Assembly (NCBI RefSeq): GCF_003339845.1
Contig: NZ_PPTR01000004.1
Location: 293,719-357,718, forward strand
From: Gordonibacter sp. 28C
GTDB lineage: Bacteria; Actinomycetota; Coriobacteriia; Coriobacteriales; Eggerthellaceae
Direction: 5' to 3'
DNA length: 64,000 bases
The translations under genes and the position numbers were made by a program. Below, one piece after another: positions 16,735 to 23,765 of the stretch. How positions within the stretch are numbered: position 1 is the first letter of the stretch; each line of letters begins with the position of its first letter. The notes beneath the pieces were generated by a model. The model was not told the origin of the DNA. It did not search any database and saw only the letters and a program-made list of their open reading frames with translations.

Positions 16735-17844
16735 TCACTCCTTCGATCGCACCCAAGCGCCCAAGTGCTCCAGGATGGCGGCATCGTCCACGTCGAGCAG
16801 CTCCCACGAGCCCACGTCGCGCAGCAGGACGAAGCGCACCTGGCCGCGGCGGGCCTTCTTGTCGCGTTTCATGGCATCGAGCATATCGGCAGGGTCGGCG
16901 GACCAGGCGAGCGCGGGAAGGCCCAGGGCGTCGAGCAGGTCGTCCTGCGCGGCCACAAAGTCGGCGGACGCGCCGACGAGCTCCACGGCCAGTCGGGCCG
17001 CGAAGCGCATGCCCTCCGCCACGGCCGCGCCGTGGGAGAACGCGCCGTAGCCCGCGAGCGTCTCCACGGCATGGCCGAGCGTGTGGCCGTAGTTCAGGCA
17101 CTCGCGCACGCCGCGGCTCTCCGTCTTGTCCTGCGCCACCACGTCGGCCTTGAACACCACCGAGCGGGCGATGGCCTCGGCCACCGCCTCGTCCTCGCGC
17201 GCCGCGAGCGCGCCGGCCGCGTCGACGAGCCAGAAGAAGAACTCGTCCGAGTCGATGACCGCCGACTTCGCGATCTCGGCGCAGCCGCACGTCCATTCGC
17301 GTTCGGGCAGCGTGGCGAGCGTCGCCGTGTCGGCGCACACGTAGGCAGGCTGCTTGAACGCGCCCACCAGGTTCTTGCCGGCCGCCAGGTTCACGCCCGT
17401 CTTGCCGCCCACGGACGAGTCCACCATCGACAGCAGCGTGGTGGGAACCTGCACGAGCGCCACGCCGCGCATGTAGGCGGACGCCGCGAATCCGGCTAGA
17501 TCGCCCACTACGCCGCCGCCCAGCGCCACCACGACGCAATCGCGCCCGAGCGAGAGCTGCGCCATAGCCTCCCATATCTCGCCGGCCACTTCGACGGACT
17601 TGGTGTCCTCGCCCGCCGGCACCACGATGTCCGATACGCGGAAACCCGCAGCTGCAAGCGACTCTTTCGCCTGGTCGCGGTAGAGCGGCGCGACGTTCGA
17701 GTCGGTTATGACGAGCGCGCGCTCGGTTCGCTCGAGCGAGGGCACGCCGCGCATGCGCCGTCCCAGCGCGTCGAGCACGCCGGCTCCGATGCGTACGTCG
17801 TAGGGTTCCTCGCCGGGGATGTTCACGATCACTTTCGTTGCCAC
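16735..17844 (-). CDS. aroB: 3-dehydroquinate synthase
   Basis: 369 aa. GTG start at 17844, preceded by GGAGGGA; the longer open frame upstream overlaps aroK and reads as non-protein. Recognisable NAD and substrate motifs: GGGVVGDLAGFAASAYMRGV, QVPTTLLSMVDSSVGGKTGVN, and NYGHTLGHAVE with zinc-binding histidines. It cyclises DAHP to 3-dehydroquinate, the second shikimate-pathway step. It overlaps the aroK end by 16 bp and precedes the aroQ fusion by 1 bp, placing successive pathway enzymes in one transcript. Confidence 0.95.
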   Translation of the reverse strand: MATKVIVNIPGEEPYDVRIGAGVLDALGRRMRGVPSLERTERALVITDSNVAPLYRDQAKESLAAAGFRVSDIVVPAGEDTKSVEVAGEIWEAMAQLSLGRDCVVVALGGGVVGDLAGFAASAYMRGVALVQVPTTLLSMVDSSVGGKTGVNLAAGKNLVGAFKQPAYVCADTATLATLPEREWTCGCAEIAKSAVIDSDEFFFWLVDAAGALAAREDEAVAEAIARSVVFKADVVAQDKTESRGVRECLNYGHTLGHAVETLAGYGAFSHGAAVAEGMRFAARLAVELVGASADFVAAQDDLLDALGLPALAWSADPADMLDAMKRDKKARRGQVRFVLLRDVGSWELLDVDDAAILEHLGAWVRSKE

Positions 17845-18416
17845 AGGATTCCCTCCCTCTCCAGCACGCCGCGCACTTCGCGCGCGATGGCCGAAACGCT
17901 CTTGCCGGCCGTGTCCACCACGGCGTCGGCCACGTCCTCGTACAGCGGCAGGCGCCCTTCGATGGTGGCCCGGGCGGTGCCGAGGTCCTGGAACAGCGGG
18001 CGCGTGGACAGGTCGCTGATGCGCGACGCGGCCTCGTCGGCCGTGACCTGCAGGTACACCACGTAGCCTTTCTCGGCCAAGATGGCGCGGTTCTCGGGCC
18101 GCAGCACCACGCCGCCGCCGCACGACACGAGCAGCGGATCCTTCGCCGCCAGCTCGCGCAGCACGTCGGTTTCGATGGCGCGGAAGCCCTCCTCGCCCAC
18201 TTCGGCGAAGAGCTCCTTCACGCGTTTGCCCTCGCGCCTCTCCAAGTAGGTGTCGACGTCGATCGACGCGATGCCGCAGGTGCGCGCGAGCTTTCGGGCA
18301 ACGGACGTTTTGCCCGCGCCCATGAAGCCCACGAAGAACACCGGCTTCGCCAGCTCGGACACGACGCGCGCGGGGCGGTTGTGCGACTGCAGGCTCGACC
18401 CGTCTACGCGCGTCAT
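17829..18416 (-). CDS. aroK: Shikimate kinase
   Basis: 195 aa. P-loop GFMGAGKTS, DVDTYLE (shikimate-binding Asp), the FAEVGEEGFRAIE segment and SCGGGVVLR (glycine-rich shikimate site). It phosphorylates shikimate at O3. The ATG at 18416 overlaps the aroC stop (ATGA). About 25 residues precede the usual kinase start and may be dispensable; a shorter internal start is possible but none has a better ribosome-binding site. Confidence 0.94.
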   Translation of the reverse strand: MTRVDGSSLQSHNRPARVVSELAKPVFFVGFMGAGKTSVARKLARTCGIASIDVDTYLERREGKRVKELFAEVGEEGFRAIETDVLRELAAKDPLLVSCGGGVVLRPENRAILAEKGYVVYLQVTADEAASRISDLSTRPLFQDLGTARATIEGRLPLYEDVADAVVDTAGKSVSAIAREVRGVLEREGILWQRK

Positions 18417-19585
18417 CGCGAGATCGTCCGCAAACGCTGCCGATAGGACTTCACGGCCGCCTTGATGTCGGTCATGTTGTCGTGCCCGAACTTCTCCAGG
18501 TACGCGTCGGCCAGCGCGAACGCCACCTCGGCCTCGGCCACCACGGCGCAGGCGGGCACCGCGCACACGTCGCTGCGCTCGCGCGAGGCTTCCTCCGGCT
18601 CCAGCGTGTCCAGGTTCACCGTGGACAGCGGCGTCATGAGCGTGGGAATGGGCTTCATGGCCGCCGTGACGATGAGCGGCATGCCCGTGGTCATGCCGCC
18701 CTCCAGGCCGCCCGCGTTGTTGCGGGTGCGCGTGAAGCCGGCTTTGCGATCCACCGTGATGGGATCGTGCACCTGCGAGCCGGGACGACGCGCGGCCTCG
18801 AAGCCCAAGCCGAACTCCACGCCCTTGATGGCCGGGATGGAGAACAACGCGCCGCCGATGCGCGAGGTCAAACGCTCTCCCGCCGTGGCGTAGCCGCCCA
18901 CGCCGGGCAAAAGGCCCGTGGCCACGACGCGGAACGTGCCGCCCAGGCTCTCCCCCGCCTCGCGGGCGGCGTCGATCTCGGCCTTCATGGCCTCGGTGGC
19001 CTCAACGCTGGGGCAACGCACGTCGGAAAGCTCGATGTCGAGCGGCTTGTAGTCGGGCGCGGCGAGCATCGGGTCGTCCTCGTCGAGGGACGCGCCGCCG
19101 ATGGAGGCCACGTAGGAGAACACCTCCACGCCCAGCTCGGCCAAAAACTCGCGCGCGATGCCGGCCGCCGCGACGCGCGCGGCCGTCTCGCGGGCGCTCG
19201 CACGCTCGAGGATGTTGCGGCAGTCGTCGGTGTTCGTTTTGAGGGCGCCCACGAGATCGGCGTGGCCGGGGCGCGGGCACACCTCGCGCGCCAGGTCGGA
19301 CGGCACGTCGCCGAACGCCGCCATGCGGTCCGTCCAGTTCTCCCAGTCGCGGTTGGCCACCACGAGCGCCACGGGAGACCCGATGGTGCGCCCGAAGCGC
19401 ACGCCGGCGGTGACGGCCACGCGGTCGCGCTCGATGGCTTGGCGACCGCCGCGCCCGTAGCCGGACTGGCGACGAGCCAGATCGCTGTTGATCTGATCTT
19501 CCGAAATCTTGAGGCCCGCAGGCACGCCGTCCACGATGGCCGTGAGCGCCGGCCCGTGGCTCTCGCCCGCTGTCATGTAGCGCAT
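18413..19585 (-). CDS. aroC: Chorismate synthase
   Basis: 390 aa, the usual length. MRYMTAGESHGPALTAIVDGVPAGL contains the signature GESHG; the R-rich flavin/EPSP region RRQSGYGRGGRQAIERD and GRASARE-like ERASARETAARVAAAG follow. It converts EPSP to chorismate using reduced FMN. It is the first gene of an aroC-aroK-aroB-aroQpepP run, separated by 132 bp from aroE; a TACAAT (19626-19621, minus) in that gap could be an internal promoter. Confidence 0.95.
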   Translation of the reverse strand: MRYMTAGESHGPALTAIVDGVPAGLKISEDQINSDLARRQSGYGRGGRQAIERDRVAVTAGVRFGRTIGSPVALVVANRDWENWTDRMAAFGDVPSDLAREVCPRPGHADLVGALKTNTDDCRNILERASARETAARVAAAGIAREFLAELGVEVFSYVASIGGASLDEDDPMLAAPDYKPLDIELSDVRCPSVEATEAMKAEIDAAREAGESLGGTFRVVATGLLPGVGGYATAGERLTSRIGGALFSIPAIKGVEFGLGFEAARRPGSQVHDPITVDRKAGFTRTRNNAGGLEGGMTTGMPLIVTAAMKPIPTLMTPLSTVNLDTLEPEEASRERSDVCAVPACAVVAEAEVAFALADAYLEKFGHDNMTDIKAAVKSYRQRLRTISR

Positions 19586-19717
19586 AGTGTTTCGCTTTCC
19601 CGCTGTCGTGGTTTTCGCCTATTGTACCGCAGCCGCGTAGCGAGGCGAGCGACGGCTCGGGCGTCGTACCAGATCGCCATGAAGCGCAGGGTGCAGAAGG
19701 GTTCGATAGAGGCGGGG

Positions 19718-20659
19718 TTATCCCAGGTCGAAATCAGCCGCTTCGGCCATGACGGCGAACAGGTCGAAGGTTTCGAGATCGACGTCGGCGCCGGCGATGT
19801 CGCAGACGGTGCGCACGGTAGCCTCGGCCTGGGCCACCAGCATGCCCGCGCCGTCCGACACGGTGCAGTCCGCAGCGCGCGCGCCGGCGACGAAGGCCGT
19901 CTCGCCGTGGCCGTACACCACGTCGAACGCACGCTGGCCCGCGCAGAAGAGCGCGACGTCGAACGGAGCGGGATCGTCCGCGCGCATGCCGAGCGGCGTG
20001 GCATTCACCACGAGGTCGGCTCCGTGGATGGCCTGCGTGGACGTGGCGTAGCTGCCGAATTTGAACGTCGTGCCGTCGTATGCCTGGCGGAAGCTGCGAT
20101 GATGCTCCTGGGCGGCCGGCAGGTCCACTGCGGCCGACGACAGCCGTCCGAACTCTTGGACGTAGGCGTCCAGCACGTCCCGCGCACGCTCCTTGTCGCG
20201 CCCGACGAGCACGACCTCGTCCGCACCGGCGATGGCGCAGGCGTGCACGATGGAGAGCGCCGTGGGACCGGTGCCGCACACGACCACGGAGCAACCCGCG
20301 AAGTCGAAACCCGTGCGCTCGAGATAGGCCACGCAGCCCTGCCCGTCGGTGTTGTAGGCAAGGAGCGCCTCGCCGTGCCTGACCAGCAGGTTGGCACCGC
20401 GCGCGAGCTTGGCGGACGCCGCCTTGTGCGTGGCTGCCTCGTAGGCGAGCGGCTTGTACGGCGTGGTGATGTTGACCGACAGGAAGTCTCGGGCATCCAG
20501 AAACGCGCGCGCCTCGTCTTCGCCGGCCTTGTCGGCCAACTCGTAGCGCCACGGCAGTCCCAGACGCTCGTACACGGCGTTGTACATGGCGGGCGACTTC
20601 GAGTGCGCGATAGGATGGCCCAGCAGGTACAGGTTCTCGGCAGTCGTCGCTTCGCTCAT
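19718..20659 (-). CDS. aroE: Shikimate dehydrogenase
   Basis: 313 aa, slightly longer than the 270-290 of most AroE. N-terminal LLGHPIAHSKSPAMYNAVYERLGL and catalytic Lys in NITTPYKPLAYE; Asp in YNTDGQGCVAYL; NADP site GTGPTALSIVHAC; NATPLGM near residue 225. It reduces 3-dehydroshikimate. The N-terminal HSKSP is intact and the order matches the family. The ATG overlaps the yqeG stop by 4 bp. Confidence 0.92.
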   Translation of the reverse strand: MSEATTAENLYLLGHPIAHSKSPAMYNAVYERLGLPWRYELADKAGEDEARAFLDARDFLSVNITTPYKPLAYEAATHKAASAKLARGANLLVRHGEALLAYNTDGQGCVAYLERTGFDFAGCSVVVCGTGPTALSIVHACAIAGADEVVLVGRDKERARDVLDAYVQEFGRLSSAAVDLPAAQEHHRSFRQAYDGTTFKFGSYATSTQAIHGADLVVNATPLGMRADDPAPFDVALFCAGQRAFDVVYGHGETAFVAGARAADCTVSDGAGMLVAQAEATVRTVCDIAGADVDLETFDLFAVMAEAADFDLG

Positions 20660-21411
20660 GAGGTTCCCTCCGCACTCGCAGGTTCGTCGATATTCGCCGC
20701 AGGTAGATCGGCTTCCACCACAGGTCCACCAACGTCAGCAAGGGTTCCCGCAGTGCCTGAGATCGTGGGGATGGCGGGGGCGAGGCGTACTTCGGTACGC
20801 GATCCTTCGGCATCGCCGCGAGATCGGGTGCCGAGGGAAGCCGCCCCTGAAGGGACCTGCTTCGCGGCGCAGCAGTCGACTGGTTCCGTCGGCCGGCAGG
20901 CCGACGGAACCGAAGCGCCCTCCGGCTCGCGCTCGCCCATGACGAGGCGCTCGAAGTTGCGCAGCAGCAGCGTGTGGGGCAGGTCCTGCTCGACAAGCGG
21001 TGCCAGCAGGTAGGCCTTCATGCCCACGAAGTGCGCCCCCAGCACGTCGGTGACCAGCTGGTCGCCGATGACGACCGTGGCGTCGCGCGTGGCGCCGATC
21101 TTTTTCAAAGCCACGAGGAACGCGGGCGGCAGCGGCTTCACCGCCTTCGCCACGATGGGCAGCGACAGGCGGTTCGCCAGCTGGTAGACGCTTTCGTGCC
21201 AGTTGTTGGACACGAGGCAGAACGACACGCCCGCGTCGCGCGCCTTCGCCAGCCAGTGGCCCGCGTCGCGCGGCACCTCGTGCGTGTCGCGCGAGAGGAT
21301 GGTGTTGTCGATGTCGAGCAGCACGAAACGGAAGCCGAGCGCCAGCAGGTCGCGCTCGATGTCGACGTGCGACAAGCGCGAGAAATAGCGATCGGGTTCA
21401 AGGAGCGGCAT
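20656..21411 (-). CDS. yqeG: YqeG-family HAD phosphatase with C-terminal extension
   Basis: 251 aa. Residues 1-170 are a YqeG/HAD subfamily IIIA phosphatase: LLDIDNTILSRD (DxDxT nucleophile), SNNWHES and VIGDQLVTDVLGA. Substrate is unknown for the bacterial family; the gene often neighbours aroE as here. The remaining 75 or so residues are low-complexity and absent from typical 170-180 aa homologues. The coding DNA there contains a perfect 13-bp inverted repeat (20882-20894 with 20899-20911), suggesting insertion of a palindromic element into the 3' end. Start ATG at 21411. Confidence 0.85.
   Translation of the reverse strand: MPLLEPDRYFSRLSHVDIERDLLALGFRFVLLDIDNTILSRDTHEVPRDAGHWLAKARDAGVSFCLVSNNWHESVYQLANRLSLPIVAKAVKPLPPAFLVALKKIGATRDATVVIGDQLVTDVLGAHFVGMKAYLLAPLVEQDLPHTLLLRNFERLVMGEREPEGASVPSACRPTEPVDCCAAKQVPSGAASLGTRSRGDAEGSRTEVRLAPAIPTISGTAGTLADVGGPVVEADLPAANIDEPASAEGTS
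20882..20911. repeat. Intragenic palindrome in the yqeG extension
   Basis: Perfect 13-bp arms GGTTCCGTCGGCC and GGCCGACGGAACC with a GGCA loop lie inside the coding region of the unusual C-terminal tail of YqeG. The frame is preserved across it. Confidence 0.7.
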
Positions 21412-21458
21412 GGCGGGCTGCTTTACGGATAGAGGCGGACGGTCGGACGCGAGACGGC

Positions 21459-22610
21459 CTACGAGAACGTGCTGATGTGCTCGTCGTACGTCTCGGTGAA
21501 GTAGTAGTTGTCTCCCTCGAAGTAGAAGAAGAAGTACTTGCCGAGCGATTCCTGATCGGGCGCGCACACGGCCTTGAGGCAGTCGAGGCCCGGCGAGCAA
21601 ATGGGCGTGGGAGGCAACCCCTGGTTCGTGTACGTGCTGTACGGCGTCTCGGAATGCACCTCGTCACCGGAAGGATCGTGGCCCACCTCGTAGGCGGTCG
21701 TGGCGTCACTTTGCAGGAAGCCGTAGCTGGGCTCGCCCGTCGTCTCCAAGCGGTTGTAGAACACGGCGGCCACCTGGGCGCGGATCTGCTCGTCGCCGCT
21801 CGACTCCTTCTCCACGATGGAGGCCAGCTTCACGGCATCGTAGATGGAAAGCCCCTGCGACTGCGGGTACGACCAGTCCAAGCTCGCCGTTTCCTTCTGG
21901 AACTGGTCGAGCATCAGCCGGATGAGCGAGTCGGCCGTGGCGTCGTCGGCCACGGCGTAGGTCTTCGGAAACAGGAAGCCCTCGAGGGAGTTCGTGCCCG
22001 CATCGGCCAAGAAGCTGTAGCTGCCGGCGTACGCGCTCGCGTCGAAGGCGGCAGCCGTGAAAGTCTCGGCCGTGATGCGGCCCTCGGAAGCCGTGGCGAC
22101 GGCCGCGGCGATGTCGGAGAGCTTGTAGCCCTCGGGGATGGTGAGCGCGTTGCCCATGTCGGGGCCCGCGGCGAGCTGTTTGATGATGTCATCGAGCGAC
22201 GTGCCGCCCGCGAACGTGTACGTGCCGGGCTTGAGCTGCGCGTCCACGCCAAGCTCGTTCACACGCTTCGTGAAGTCGGATGCGCTGCCCACGAGGCGCT
22301 TCTCGACGAGCTGGTTGCCGATGTCCTTGGCCCCGGCGCCTTGCTCCACCACAATGGTGGCTTCCTCGCCCGAGGCGAGCAGCTCCACGGACGTGCCGGA
22401 GCAGCTGTTGAACAGGGTGAGGGCACCCCAGGCCAAGCCGCCAAGGACGACGACGGCCAGCACGATAGAGAAAATGACGGGGCCCTTGCTCCGCTTCGGG
22501 CGAATGTAGCTGGTGTCGTACGTGCGGAACTCGCGCTCGCCGCGCGCATGCGCCGAACGAGCCGCGTGGTTGGGGCGCTGCGAATACGTGACCTGCTTCC
22601 GTGGGGGCAT
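21459..22610 (-). CDS. mltG: Endolytic peptidoglycan transglycosylase MltG
   Basis: 383 aa. A cytoplasmic basic N-terminus of about 43 residues, one membrane helix (GPVIFSIVLAVVVLGGLAWGALTLF), a LysM-like subdomain (ATIVVEQGAGAKDIGNQLVEK), then the YceG catalytic domain with LASIVEKESSG (catalytic Glu), FYNRL and the C-terminal YSTYTNQGLPPTPI motif. It cleaves nascent glycan strands during septal and side-wall synthesis. The ATG at 22610 follows AGGAAGG. The neighbours ruvX (upstream) and alaS form a linkage common in Firmicutes and actinobacteria. Confidence 0.92.
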   Translation of the reverse strand: MPPRKQVTYSQRPNHAARSAHARGEREFRTYDTSYIRPKRSKGPVIFSIVLAVVVLGGLAWGALTLFNSCSGTSVELLASGEEATIVVEQGAGAKDIGNQLVEKRLVGSASDFTKRVNELGVDAQLKPGTYTFAGGTSLDDIIKQLAAGPDMGNALTIPEGYKLSDIAAAVATASEGRITAETFTAAAFDASAYAGSYSFLADAGTNSLEGFLFPKTYAVADDATADSLIRLMLDQFQKETASLDWSYPQSQGLSIYDAVKLASIVEKESSGDEQIRAQVAAVFYNRLETTGEPSYGFLQSDATTAYEVGHDPSGDEVHSETPYSTYTNQGLPPTPICSPGLDCLKAVCAPDQESLGKYFFFYFEGDNYYFTETYDEHISTFS

Positions 22611-22636
22611 GGACCTTCCTCTACCTTTCAGCTTGC

Positions 22637-23047
22637 CTAACGGCGCGCATCGAGCCACGCCTGCAGAAAAAGACTAGCCGCTATCATATCTATTTTGCCG
22701 CGCATCTCGCGTTCGGTCAGGCCCTTTTCACGCAAACTCCGTTTGGCCTCCTGCGAGCTCAACCGCTCGTCGGCGAACTCGTGCGGCACGCCGCACGCCT
22801 TGCTTAGAGCGTCGGCCACGCCTCGGATACGCGCCGCCTGCGGTCCCTCTTCACCGGCCAGCGTGAAGGGCAGGCCGCAGAGCAGAAGCTCGGGCTCCCA
22901 GTCTTCCAAAAGACGTCGGAAAGGCTTGGCACAAGCGACCACTTCGGCAGCCGGCAACACGCACACCGGGGACGCCACCCGCTCCCCCGGATCGCTCACC
23001 GCGACGCCGACGCGCGTCTCCCCTATGTCGAGCGCCATGATGCGCAT
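22637..23047 (-). CDS. ruvX: YqgF/RuvX-family pre-16S rRNA processing nuclease
   Basis: 136 aa RNase H-fold protein. MRIMALDIGETRVGVAVSDP contains the metal-binding Asp; LLLCGLPFTLAGEEGPQA and DERLSSQEA follow, with the C-terminal MIAASLFLQAWLD. YqgF proteins process the 5' end of 16S rRNA. Start at 23047 with AGGAAAG upstream; an ATG 15 bases earlier is possible. Separated from alaS by a 718-bp region rich in repeats. Confidence 0.92.
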   Translation of the reverse strand: MRIMALDIGETRVGVAVSDPGERVASPVCVLPAAEVVACAKPFRRLLEDWEPELLLCGLPFTLAGEEGPQAARIRGVADALSKACGVPHEFADERLSSQEAKRSLREKGLTEREMRGKIDMIAASLFLQAWLDARR

Positions 23048-23168
23048 GCGTCTTTCCTCCACCTGTCTCGGCTACGTCCTATCCTTGCTATTGTCGCATG
23101 TTGCGAGCAGGGACGCCACGTCGACGCCGCCATCGATTCCCCACAACTGCAAAATTCAGAAAATCATG

Positions 23169-23323
23169 CCGGTTCTGCTGAAATATCACGTTTGTGCATG
23201 ATCATATTGAAGAATAATCAAGGCGATGCCTTTCCCATCTGGTCATATATTTAATGATATATATACATATATATAAAAAGACCCGAAAAGTCGTTCACAA
23301 ACGTGATTTTTTAGCAGAAACGG
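23169..23323. repeat. AT-rich element bounded by a 28-bp inverted repeat
   Basis: Left arm 23169-23196 and right arm 23296-23323 are inverted copies with 25 of 28 bases matching; both share the core ATCACGTTTGTG. The 99 bp between them are very AT-rich, including an alternating TA run. The size (155 bp) and structure resemble a MITE or a large operator/promoter module. I see no clear target-site duplication. Confidence 0.65.
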
Positions 23324-23407
23324 TTCCAAAAACGCATTTCGCCCTCAATCTACCTCGATCAGGGCGTTTTCCCTGGTGGAAACAGGGCCCTGCAGTGGCG
23401 TTTGCCA

Positions 23408-23432
23408 GGTTGGGTTGGGTTGGGTTGGGTTG
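23408..23432 (+). repeat. (GGTTG)5 tandem repeat
   Basis: Five perfect GGTTG units followed by GGG, CC, AGGG and CGGG. On the plus strand this could fold as a G-quadruplex; it is also a natural slippage site. Confidence 0.85.
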
Positions 23433-23645
23433 GGGCCAGGGCGGGAGGTTGGAGTCGGGAACCTGCAGAGAAGCCAGCGTAGGCGATCGCTTCCCCCTGC
23501 CGCATCGGAACAGGGTTCCCCTCCAAAAAGAGCGCCGAAGGCGCGACACCGCCTTCCCTTCTCCCTTCCCGGTCCGACATGGACGCCTCCCCCGGCAGCT
23601 TCGCAGGCTGACATGCTCGAAGCATGCAAGAGCCGCCTCGGGCTC

Positions 23646-23754
23646 GGGCGCGGGCGGAAGGGCCCGAGGCGAGTTCCGCACGAGCCGGAGGCCCCGGCGG
23701 GGCCTCCGTGCGAGCCCAGGACTGCCCGAGCAGCGGGCCCTTCCGCCCGCGCCC
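23646..23754 (-). terminator. Nested palindrome downstream of alaS
   Basis: The outer arms are a perfect 21-bp inverted repeat (23646-23666 with 23734-23754); the inner hairpin is GGAGGCCCC-GGC-GGGGCCTCC (23687-23707), extended by GCAC/GTGC. It begins 12 bp after the alaS stop, in the position of a terminator, but without a U-tract. It could alternatively be a REP-type element. Confidence 0.55.
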
Positions 23755-23765
23755 AGCCAGAAAGC

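Larger units (their letters stand above)
23048..23765. other. Repeat-rich intergenic region between ruvX and alaS
   Basis: 718 bp without a convincing gene. From left to right: a 28-bp inverted repeat pair enclosing an AT-rich core (23169-23323), a (GGTTG)5 tandem (23408-23432), and a nested GC-rich palindrome (23646-23754). The AT-rich core contrasts sharply with the surroundings. Long open frames cross the GC-rich part but have no protein-like composition. Confidence 0.8.
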
